From Bryobacterales bacterium KBS 96 (lineage in GTDB: Bacteria > Acidobacteriota > Terriglobia > Bryobacterales > Bryobacteraceae): DNA of 64,000 bases. Location of the stretch: contig KB906767.1 in NCBI GenBank assembly GCA_000381625.1, positions 2,210,629 to 2,274,628 of the forward strand, written 5' to 3'. A program made the position numbers and the translations under genes. The notes below the pieces were generated by a model. It was not told where the DNA came from. It was given only the letters and a program-made list of their open reading frames with translations, and ran no database searches. Below are positions 53,971 to 62,195 of this stretch, piece by piece. Positions within the stretch are counted from its first letter, which is position 1; each line of letters opens with the position of its first letter.

Positions 53971-54267
53971 TGAAAGGTCATCTGCTCTTTATCTTGTACG
54001 ATATCAATCGAACCAGCTTGAAAAGTCTTATTGACCGTGTGTTTGCACGCGCGCGGCTGGACTTGAGATCAAAGGCTTCTGTAGAAGTTCGCCGCTGCAT
54101 TCGTGAAGCGCTAAACGCACACATAGAGCCGTTCGCTTGGGGGCGCTAGGCTTGGCCCAGCTTGGTGTTTCAAAACTTATAGGAACAGAGGATCATAATT
54201 TCACCGCGGCCACGTACGGCGAATACCCAATCCTCGTTGCTAGGAGGTCCGACAGACGTCGGAATTT
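53971..54267. other. Gap without a recognised gene
   Basis: A plus-strand frame at 53970-54149 contains SLIDRVFARARLDLRSKASVEVRRC, without a family match I can support. Otherwise nothing is seen. Confidence 0.25.
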
Positions 54268-55160
54268 TCATCTCTCCCCCTGCCCAGGACTTCGGCCGAT
54301 CGAATCAAGATCGGCGATCGCTTCCGAAGGAAGTTGTAGTCTTGCAGCCTTGAGATTCTCGCGAAGGTGTTCTAGGGAAGCTGTTCCGGGGATCAGCAGT
54401 ATATTGGACGATCGTTGAAGAAGCCAGGCAAGCGCGACCTGCATTGGCGTGGCCGCGAGTGACGCTGCGACTGCATCCAACGTTGATGACTGCAACGGAC
54501 TGAAGCCCCCAAGAGGGAAGAACGGGACATAAGCTATGCCTTGCCGTGCGAGGTCATCGATGAACCCATCGTCGCTCCTGTGCGCCACGTTATACAGGTT
54601 CTGCACGCAGACTATCTCCGTAATTGATTGAGCTTCCGCCAACTGCTCGGGGCTGATATTGCTCAGACCGAGATGACGAATCAGTCCATGGCGCTTAAGT
54701 TCGGCAAGCACGGCCAGCGGTTCTTCGATCGACCCCTCCGATGGACCCATTACGCCTCCGACCCGAAGGTTGACGACATCTAGGCTGTCGACTCCGAGAT
54801 TTCGGAGATTGTCATGAACGGCATCGATTAGTTCTTGACGCGAAAGAGCGTGTATCCACGACTTATCTTCACACCGCGAGCGCCCACTTTGGTGACAATC
54901 ACCAGGCCGTCTACATAGGGATGAAGCGCCCGTTTTATGATCTGATTGGTCACATGCGGACCGTAAAAATCGCTCGTATCGATGTGGTTCACGCCAACTG
55001 CAACCGCCTCTCGAAGAACCGCAACGGCGCCGTCGACATCGCGCGGGGGCCCCCACACCTGTGGGCCGGCAAGTTGCATTGCGCCATAGCTCATGCGGTT
55101 CAGGGTCATCGAGGAGCCGGGAAGCGTAAAGGCGCCGCCAAGATCCGTGGAATTCGTCAT
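54268..55160 (-). pseudogene. Aldo-keto reductase with a 2-bp frameshift
   Basis: ATG 55160 (GGAG upstream) gives LPGSSMTLNRMSYGAMQLAGPQVWGPP, HIDTSDFYGPHVTNQIIKRAL and VIVTKVGAR, including the catalytic Asp/Tyr block. Then the frame breaks. Two bases inserted in an ACAC run (plus strand near 54871-54875) explain it, as the other frame continues EDKSWIHALSRQELIDAVHDNLRNLGVDSLDVVNLR, HGLIRHLGLSNISPEQL and IPGTASLEHLRENL to 54268. Without the insertion this would be a complete AKR of about 290 residues. It is a recent pseudogene or a sequencing error. Confidence 0.85.
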
Positions 55161-55377
55161 TTGTTTCTCCTCTAGTCTGTTTATCATTGTTAGTGGATCG
55201 TGCTTACCCATGGTTAGATGAAGAAAATTTCGGAATGGGAGTTCGCATTTGCCTCGGCGCTCACATGTTCTCTGAGCATCGGCAATCGTAGTCTGCTCCG
55301 GCAGCGCGGCGCGGAATTCCGCCCAAGGCTTCACCGGATAGTATTGAGTGATCCGGCTATGGAAGCTCTGTAACTCC

Positions 55378-55789
55378 TCATCCCGGGCGTAATCGATGTA
55401 GAACTTCCGATCCACTCGACCGGCCCGAATTCATGACCGGTGCGGGCTGCGCGACACTGACGTAGATGAAGTGCCGAATCCCGGCGGAGGAAGCAACGCG
55501 AATAGCCTCCTCCCCCGACCGAAGATCGACCGCCACAAACTCACGCGCTTTGGAAGGGCTCGGGGGGTACGCCGACCAGGTGAATGAACGTATCGTACTC
55601 CCTAAGTTGCGCACCAAATGAGTCGCCCTCAAGAGCGTTTCCGAGATACATTTCACATCGCGTTTTGGCTTTCTCTTCGGAGCCGGCCCGGACGAGAGCG
55701 GTCACGTGCTGTCCACGCGCAATCAGCAAAGGAATCAACCGGCTTCAGATGTATCCCGTTCCACCTGCGACAAAGATTCGGTGTGGCAC
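55378..55789 (-). pseudogene. NAD(P)H-binding atypical SDR, nonsense- and frameshift-broken
   Basis: GTG 55789 gives PHRIFVAGGTGYI (the nucleotide-binding loop), then TGA at 55747-55745, then SRLIPLLIARGQHVTALVR, GDSFGAQLREYDTFIHLVGVP. The frame shifts in a run of six G on the plus strand (55562-55567), after which SPSKAREFVAVDLRSGEEAIRVASSAGIRHFIYVSVAQPAPVM follows. Similarity ends there, near 55430, so the C-terminal half is missing. It is a NmrA-like or epimerase-type SDR remnant. Confidence 0.7.
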
Positions 55790-55795
55790 GCCTAT

Positions 55796-56662
55796 TTACC
55801 CTTTGAACGAGTGGAATTCTCCGAGCGGCGAGGGCAGCACGGGCTGGAACGGAACGAACGCATAGCTTTGCGAAGTGTCAAACCCCGCATCTTGAGCAGC
55901 GTTCTGGTCTGCAAACGGAGTCAAGGCATTTACAGCTTGCTGTATGCGTGTCCAGCCGAGCGTCCGTTCATATCCGTTGTTGTTCGGAGGATCAACGGAT
56001 TCAGCGGCGCCCTGAATACCGGTAATGGTCTCGATGGGGCCACCGGCGGATGGATCTATATTCGGACCAATAACTCTGGCGAGCGTCCGGTGGTCGCTCT
56101 CGATTCCCATAATCCTGGCGGAGGTGACTCGAAGATTTGAGGTGCTGAACCTTCGCACTCCGACCAAGTAAGCGGCGATGAATGCATCCTCCAAGGTGAC
56201 CAGCACATTCAGCGTAGTTTGTGTATCCACAAACATCTGAGCCGGATAGAAGAAATTTGTAAATGGGCTTGGCTGGCCGGTGACTGATTGCTCCAGCAGA
56301 TAGTGGGACATCTCCTCCTGACGGGCCGCGAGTAAGTAACCCTGATCATCCGACGCCAGGAGAGGAAAGAAGGGCGCCTTGTTGATGATATTAGTGTATG
56401 TCGTGACTGCTAAAGCCTCGGCTATCTCCGCGGCTATGAGTATCTTGCGATCACCGTTCGTCAATTCACTCCCCTCATCATCCTGATCGTGATCGCCATC
56501 CTGATCGTGATCGCCGTCGTGATGGTCATAGGCAAAAGCCGCCGACGATGACGCAGCAGCCATCCCCGCAAGAGATGCCAGCCTAAAAAACGAGCGCCGG
56601 TCTGGGGTCCCCAGATCGGTCGTTGCGCAGGATACCTGTTGTTTGCGCTTCAAAAAGTTCAC
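55796..56662 (-). CDS. Tat-exported ferritin-like protein
   Basis: This 288-residue protein starts at GTG 56662 after GAGGAGG. It has a twin-arginine signal (DRRSFFRLASLAGMAAASSSAAFA) and an Asp/His-rich linker built from an 18-bp DNA repeat (DHDQDGDHDQDDE). Its long helices carry the ferritin-like pattern (ILIAAEIAEALAVTTYTNII; GYLLAARQEEMSHYLLEQSVTG; LVTLEDAFIAAYLVGVRRF; ARIMGIESDHRTLARVIG). The E...ExxH and ExxH-like motifs fit a di-iron site outside the cytoplasm. It is divergent from the ECF sigma factor and may be its target. Confidence 0.8.
   Translation of the reverse strand: MNFLKRKQQVSCATTDLGTPDRRSFFRLASLAGMAAASSSAAFAYDHHDGDHDQDGDHDQDDEGSELTNGDRKILIAAEIAEALAVTTYTNIINKAPFFPLLASDDQGYLLAARQEEMSHYLLEQSVTGQPSPFTNFFYPAQMFVDTQTTLNVLVTLEDAFIAAYLVGVRRFSTSNLRVTSARIMGIESDHRTLARVIGPNIDPSAGGPIETITGIQGAAESVDPPNNNGYERTLGWTRIQQAVNALTPFADQNAAQDAGFDTSQSYAFVPFQPVLPSPLGEFHSFKG
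56480..56515 (-). repeat. 18-bp tandem repeat inside the ferritin-like gene
   Basis: On the plus strand ATCCTGATCGTGATCGCC is found exactly twice (56480-56497, 56498-56515). On the coding strand it encodes a GDHDQD unit repeated twice in the metal-rich linker after the Tat signal. Copy number of such repeats may vary between strains. Confidence 0.85.
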
Positions 56663-56813
56663 GTAGCCTCCTCAAGGACAGAGCCTTTGAGTGGAGAATA
56701 CGAGGATCCCAGCGATCTGGATGTATTTAGAAGGCGTAAATTGTTTGGGAACGCAACCTGTGCTCTTTTATCGCCTCGGGAATTTACCAGCCAAACACGG
56801 TCGTAAAGATGAT

Positions 56814-57452
56814 ATGTTCTCGAAGAGGTACATGCTGGAGCGGGGTCGGCCGAATTCCGGCGATAGCGGTTCCGAGCGGGAGAACTGCTGGCGAGATTGC
56901 ATTCGAGACATTCGGGCGGGTAATGCGGATGCCCTTGGCCGGCTGTACGACTCGAGTGCGCCGGCGCTCTTTGGTATTGCGTTCCGTATCACGAAGAACT
57001 CGGCTGATGCGGAAGAAGTTTTGCTGGAAGTGTATGAACAGGTGTGGCGGACGGCCAATACGTTTGACCCGTCGCGTGGAAGCACTGCACGATGGCTTAT
57101 GTTACTGACTCGGAGCAGAGCCGTGGACCGGTTGCGGATTCTCTGCAGAAGACGTCTGTATGAATATTCAGCGCTTACCGAGCACGCAAAGATCAGCAGC
57201 TCCGGACCTCTTCCGGACGAGGCCAGCATGTTGAGCCAGCAGCAGAGCGCGATGAGGCAAGCGCTTTACACGCTGCCTCCGGAGCAGCGTAAAGCGCTCG
57301 AGCTGGCTTTTTTTTCCGAGCTTACGCACGTGGAAATTGCGGCGGCGCTCGGCATACCCTTGGGTACAATCAAGGCCAGAGTCCGGATGGCGGTGGGCAA
57401 GCTCCGCGTGACGCTTCACCAACCAACGACGAACGCGAGATCGGCCAAATGA
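56814..57452 (+). CDS. ECF sigma factor (SigK-like)
   Basis: This protein of about 212 residues has region 2 (RDIRAGNADALGRLYDSSAPALFGIAFRITKNSADAEEVLLEVYEQVWR) and region 4 (ALYTLPPEQRKALELAFFSELTHVEIAAALGIPLGTIKARVRMAVGKLR). The open frame extends to 56691; the start is not clear. ATG 56814 or ATG 56832 (after GAAGAGG) is most likely. Its stop overlaps the start of an anti-sigma-like ORF by four bases, the usual arrangement of an ECF pair. The divergent ferritin-like gene and the locus itself are possible targets. Confidence 0.85.
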   Translation: MFSKRYMLERGRPNSGDSGSERENCWRDCIRDIRAGNADALGRLYDSSAPALFGIAFRITKNSADAEEVLLEVYEQVWRTANTFDPSRGSTARWLMLLTRSRAVDRLRILCRRRLYEYSALTEHAKISSSGPLPDEASMLSQQQSAMRQALYTLPPEQRKALELAFFSELTHVEIAAALGIPLGTIKARVRMAVGKLRVTLHQPTTNARSAK

Positions 57453-57625
57453 CGAGGGGACGCCACGTTGAGGAGTGCCGGACAGCGGCTGCATTGCATG
57501 CAATTGGCGCATTATCTCCACTCGAAAGCGCACATTTCGAGGAAAGGCTGCGGAGCGGCTGCCCCTTATGCATGATGGAATTTGCGGCTTATGTCTCGGT
57601 TGCCGTGAGCTCTAGCTATTCCTGA
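57449..57625 (+). CDS. Very short anti-sigma-like protein (RskA/ChrR-type N-terminal domain)
   Basis: ATG 57449 overlaps the sigma factor's TGA (ATGA). The 58-residue product has the anti-sigma N-terminal pattern HVEECRTAAALHAIGALSPLES, HFEERLRSGCPLCMMEF, including His and a CxxC pair that in the family can bind zinc. There is no TM helix or sensor domain: the frame ends after AAYVSVAVSSSYS. Full anti-sigma factors of this type usually exceed 200 residues. It may be a minimal soluble anti-sigma factor or a truncated gene. Confidence 0.6.
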   Translation: MTRGRHVEECRTAAALHAIGALSPLESAHFEERLRSGCPLCMMEFAAYVSVAVSSSYS

Positions 57626-57705
57626 CTTACTTTCTGAAAACTGGCAAAGCGCGGATCGAGCCGGAAGTGCGCGTTGGAGAATGAGAGTGGGACGTGTAAA
57701 TTACC

Positions 57706-58038
57706 TTGCAAGCTGCCGAATCAAAGCTGGACCAGTTGCTCCGCACGGCCATTCAGCAGAGGCGCTTGGTTTGGCTTCGCTATGGTGACCGGGAGCGAAT
57801 CGTCGAACCCCACGATTACGGAATCCAGAAAGGCTGCTTGAGGCTCCTTGCGTATCAGGTTGGCGGGTCCAGTAGTGGAAAGCTTCCGAACTGGAGATGG
57901 ATGGACGTTGAACGAATTTCCGGCCTCCGTCTGCTGGATGGAACCTTTCAGGGCGGCCGTTCCGCCCCCTCTGGAAAACATCACAAATGGGACCGGCTCT
58001 TTATCAGAGTAAAGCCGGCGGAAGAAAAGTCCGGATAA
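57706..58038 (+). CDS. Stand-alone WYL-domain protein
   Basis: This 110-residue protein has a single WYL-like beta-barrel: LLRTAIQQRRLVWLRYGDRERIVEPHDYGIQKGCLRLLAYQVGG, then WRWMDVERISGLRLLD. There is no helix-turn-helix. WYL domains bind ligands or nucleic acid in transcription regulators and some defence proteins. The start is a TTG at 57706 in an A/T-poor context. A single free domain could act as a sensor; its role is unknown. It lies just upstream of the GH95-like gene. Confidence 0.6.
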   Translation: MQAAESKLDQLLRTAIQQRRLVWLRYGDRERIVEPHDYGIQKGCLRLLAYQVGGSSSGKLPNWRWMDVERISGLRLLDGTFQGGRSAPSGKHHKWDRLFIRVKPAEEKSG

Positions 58039-58117
58039 GATCGACCGCCGGCGATCCACTCATATACCATCGTCTCTTCGGGGGCGCCGGAATTTCCATG
58101 CGCCCGTCGACATACCC

Positions 58118-60642
58118 ATGGCACACACACGCAGAGACTTTCTGGCTGCCGCCGGCGCTGCTTCCCTCGCCGCCGCCCATGCCGCTTCATCTAGTACCGA
58201 ATTGAATGGTTTCGAAATCGCCAAGCGGCATCAAATCGTCCGTGAACTACCGACGCCGGATTTCTTTGAGGGCATGCTTCTCGGCAACGGCGATATCGGC
58301 GTCTGCGTAACGGTGCGGCCGGACGCGCTCGGATTGCACATCGGCAAGTCCGATTCCTGGGATATCCGTGTCAGTGAAGAGAGCGCCTCCCACGTCCTTC
58401 CCTTCTCTGAGTTGCTGGATTTATGGAAGCGCGCCAGCGACGAAGCCAAGCGTCAGGGCAAGCCCGACATGATCTATCTCGAACGCGAAATCCCGTTCTT
58501 CCGCGAATACACCGAAAAGGTTGCCGCATCGTATGCGAAGACGTGGCCGCGGCCTTGGCCCTGTGGCATCGTCTGGGTGCACTGGGACGTGCCGCGCTTC
58601 CGCGTCGTCCGCCAGATGCTGGACTGCTCTTCCGGACATTTCTCGCTCGAACTGGAAGAGAACGGCAAACCGGTCCGTCTGCACGCTTTCGTGAATACAG
58701 GGACTGGCCACATCTGCTTGTGGAGCGATTCGCCAGCACGTTTTCGATCGGTCGCATACTACCCGAACCTGGACTCGCATGCGCAACTGCCCCTCCCTCG
58801 AATCGACGCGCGCAGCCTTGCCGGCTCAACTGAGTTTTCCGCGTTTCAGCTCTTTCCGGCAACTGCTCCCACATCCGAGATTCCCAATCCTCCGGCGTCG
58901 AACCGCGATCGGAATTTCGCGCTGCACGCCATCGTGCAAGGTCAGTGGCGAATAGAGGGGCTCGCGGAAGCCCAGCGCCAATTGCAAACAGAGTCTGCCA
59001 ACGAAGCTTCGGACTGGCAAGACGACCGGCCGCGCGTATTCTTGAAAAGCCCATCCGCGCAACCTCTGCGGCTGGACATCGCGCTCTTTACTCCACGCGA
59101 TCACGCCGATACTGTCGCGCACGCCGCTGCGGAAGCGAAACGGCTATCGGCAGAGCCGGTAGGGCAATTGCAAAACGTTTCCGATCGCTACTGGAGAGAA
59201 CTCTGGTCGCGTTCCGCCGTGGAATTCGAGGATAAGGAACTCGAGAGATGGTGGTATCACAACCAGTACTGGGTTGCCTGTTGCCTTCGCGAGGGTAAAG
59301 TAGCGCCGGGTTTATTCGGCAACTGGACCAGCGGGAAGATCGGCACCGCCTGGCATGGGGACTACCACATGAACTACAACACGCAACAGGTCTTCTGGGG
59401 CGTGTTTTCGAGCAACCATGTCGAGCAGCATCTTCCGTATATCCAGGTTGTCGAGGATCTTCTGGCTATGTCGGAAGACTACGCCCGCACTAAGTTCAAA
59501 TTGCCGGGCGCTTACTTTCCGCACTCGGCCTATCCGGTCCCGAGCCAGGTTGTTCCCTACCCTGCCCCGCCCTGGGGCTATGAGATTTGCGAGACACCCT
59601 GGGTTGTGCAGAGCCTCTGGTGGCACTATCTCTACACGCAGGACGAGGCAGTGCTCAAGCGCGTCTATCCCTTACTGAGAGCAGCCGCCAGTTCATCGCC
59701 GCTTACGTCAAGCAGGGACCCGACGGAAAGTATCACGTGATTCCGACGGTCTCACCCGAGAACTGGGGATGCACCGTCGATTTCCGCCTGAACCAGGACT
59801 GCATCATGGACCTCGCTCTGATCGATTTTCTGATGCAGGCGGTACTCGAGGCTTCGCAGATTTTGAACCAGGATGCCGGCGAACGCGCCGAGTGGGCGAA
59901 AATCCACGCTCACCTGGCGGATTATCCAAAGACAAATACTGCTCAGGGTGAGGTCTGGCTCGATGTGCCCAACGCTCCCGCCGGCTGGATTTACAACATC
60001 CCCGTTACGCTTGCTCCTGTTTTTCCGGGCGACCGGGTGGGACTTGATTCTCCCAAAAGCGTTCTCGACGTCGCCCTCCGAACGGCGCGGATCATCCGCC
60101 TTGAAGGCGGCAACGACATCGTCTATCAACCACTGATTCGCGCAAGGCTCGGCATTCTCGACTTAGCCTGGTTCAAGCAGCAGGTACGTTATTGCCTGAT
60201 GCCGAACGGTATTGTCCAGGATCGCGTACGTCAAACAGGCGGCCGTTATAAGGATTCGACCGATTTCGATTTCATGATGCGCATGGGCGTTTGGACCGAG
60301 AACCTTTCGCTACCGGCCGTGATGAACGAATGCCTCTTGCAGAGCTACTCGGGAGTCATCCGGTTGTTTCCCAACACAACGAATCTGGGCCCTGCGCAAT
60401 TCCGCCATCTCCGCGCAACCGGGGCATTCCTGGTCAGCGCCGCGTGGGACGGAAGGCAGGTCTCGGGCGTCGAAATCCTCAGCGAGCGCGGCCGGCGCGC
60501 CCGTATTGTTCCTCCCTGGCCGGGCAACGCGGTGCGCGTCAGCAGGACCGACGGCAGTCTACCAATCACCGTCTACAAGAACGGAGAATTTGTAGAATTC
60601 GGCACACAGGCCGGCAATCGGTATCGGATTTACCCAAGCTGA
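58118..60642 (+). pseudogene. Tat-exported GH95-like glycoside hydrolase with one frameshift
   Basis: ATG 58118 gives a Tat signal (HTRRDFLAAAGAASLAAA), an N-terminal beta-sandwich (to about residue 290) and the start of an (alpha/alpha)6 barrel with GKIGTAWHGDYHMNYNTQQVFW, close to the GH95/GH65 sugar-binding block. The frame stays in phase to RVYPLLRAAA near 59690, then shifts by one base. The other frame continues QFIAAYVKQGPDGKYHVIPTVSPENWG, FRLNQDCIMDLALIDFLMQAVL and on to a C-terminal beta domain at 60642. The full protein would be about 840 residues, most like alpha-L-fucosidase/GH95. A missing base near 59690 (GCAGCCGCCAG) explains the break, perhaps a sequencing error. Confidence 0.75.
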
Positions 60643-60670
60643 TCGAGAGCCGTGCCCCTTGCGGCCCGGC

Positions 60671-61840
60671 CTAGCGGTACGCCGAAATCCCGGTGATCTT
60701 CTCGCCAATAATCAGCGTATGGATATGCTCGGTGCCCTCGTAAGTCTTCACCGTTTCGAGATTGCACATGTGGCGCATGATGGGATATTCGTCCATGATG
60801 CCGTTGGCGCCGAGCAAATCGCGGCTAAAGCGCGCGCATTCCAGCGCGATCGCAACATTATTGCGCTTCAACATGGAAATGTGGGCTGGTTCGGCCCGGT
60901 CCTGATCTTTCAACTTCCCGAGATGAAAGGCAAGAAGCTGCCCTTTGGTGATTTCCGTAATCATCCACGCAAGCTTCTCCTGCACAAGTTGATGGCTTGC
61001 GATGGGGCGGTTGTCGAACTGCTTGCGACTGAGTGTATAGCTACGCGCCGTTTCGTAGCAATCCATGGCCGCTCCCAATACGCCCCAGCCGATACCGTAA
61101 CGCGCCTGCGTCAGGCAACCAAGCGCGGCCCTTAGCCCCTTGGCGTTCGGGAGTTGATTGTCCAGGGGAATCTCACAATTCGAGAAATGCAGGCTTGAGG
61201 TAACGGACGCGCGCATGGACAATTTCCCGTGAATGTCGGAAGTCGAAAATCCTTGCGTGCCGCGCTCGACCAGAAACGCTCGAATGCCGTCAGGCGTCCT
61301 GGCCCACACAACCGCAATATCCGCTAATCCGCCATTCGTAATCCACGTCTTTTCGCCGTTCAACACCCAGACGCCGCCGTGCTTTTCGGCAGTGGCCGTC
61401 ATCGCGCTCGGGTTAGATCCATAGCCCGGCTCCGTTAAACCGAAGCAGCCGACCGCTTTGCCCGATTGCAGCTTCGGCAGCCATATTTGCTTTTGTTCCT
61501 CCGATCCATAGGCATAGATCGGATACATCACAAGCGCGCCCTGCACTGAGACGAAACTTCGCAGGGCGGAATCGCCACGCTCCAGTTCCTGCATGATCAG
61601 ACCATACTCAATGTTATTCAGGCCGGCGCAGCCGTAACCCTCCAGATTGGCGCCGAAAAATCCCAGGTCCGCCATGTCGCGGATTAACTGCTTCGGGAAT
61701 TCTCCCTGGTTGTAAGCCTCCCGGATCACCGGTACAACCCGCTCGTCGACAAACTGGCGCGCCGTTTGCCGCACCAGCAATTCTTGCTCGCTCAACAGTG
61801 AATCGAACTGCACATAATCCACTCCAGGGAAACGGGGCAT
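60671..61840 (-). CDS. Acyl-CoA dehydrogenase, glutaryl-CoA dehydrogenase-like
   Basis: This protein of about 389 residues has the GCDH-like pattern LLSEQELLVRQTARQFVDERVVPVIREAYNQGEFP, GYGCAGLNNIEYGLIMQELERGDSALRSFVSVQG, GCFGLTEPGYGSNPSAMTATA (FAD/substrate loop), WITNGGLADIAVVWAR and the catalytic-Glu region KTYEGTEHIHTLIIGEKITG. GCDH converts glutaryl-CoA to crotonyl-CoA in Lys/Trp breakdown. Start at 61840 is the likely Met (MPRFPGVDY); the frame is open to 61933. No partner genes are near. Confidence 0.85.
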   Translation of the reverse strand: MPRFPGVDYVQFDSLLSEQELLVRQTARQFVDERVVPVIREAYNQGEFPKQLIRDMADLGFFGANLEGYGCAGLNNIEYGLIMQELERGDSALRSFVSVQGALVMYPIYAYGSEEQKQIWLPKLQSGKAVGCFGLTEPGYGSNPSAMTATAEKHGGVWVLNGEKTWITNGGLADIAVVWARTPDGIRAFLVERGTQGFSTSDIHGKLSMRASVTSSLHFSNCEIPLDNQLPNAKGLRAALGCLTQARYGIGWGVLGAAMDCYETARSYTLSRKQFDNRPIASHQLVQEKLAWMITEITKGQLLAFHLGKLKDQDRAEPAHISMLKRNNVAIALECARFSRDLLGANGIMDEYPIMRHMCNLETVKTYEGTEHIHTLIIGEKITGISAYR

Positions 61841-62134
61841 ATGCCCCGATTCTATCTGGAGAAACTCCAAACGGAACCGCCGCCCATCAACGAATGGATT
61901 GTTTCGATTGTCAGAATCCGTCGGCTTATGCAAGGCGGCTCTGTACGAACGGCAATCCGTTCCCCGAAACGAGTGTCCGTGTGCTCAATTCACCGGCTGC
62001 ATCAATTCGCAGGCATAAGGGCAAACGGCTGATGGCCCTCCTAGATTAAAAGACCATGCGCTTGGGCGAGGATTCACTTCTGGTCCGAGAAACGCCTGAG
62101 AACGGGCGGCAATTCGGTTAACTCCCCAACCGCC
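61841..62134. other. Gap between GCDH-like gene and ppdK terminator
   Basis: No gene recognised. The left part must hold the promoter of the minus-strand acyl-CoA dehydrogenase, but no clear -35/-10 was seen. Confidence 0.3.
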
Positions 62135-62167
62135 AAAAAAGCCGGGGCAGTTGCCTGCTCCGGCTTT
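62135..62167 (-). terminator. Rho-independent terminator of ppdK
   Basis: Read on the minus strand, AAAGCCGGAGCAG, loop GCAA, CTGCCCCGGCTTTTTT forms a strong GC stem (one A-C mismatch) followed by a T-run. It lies 28 bases after the ppdK stop at 62196, in the right orientation. Confidence 0.85.
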
Positions 62168-62195
62168 CCTATGAACACCAGATAAATCGACGCGA

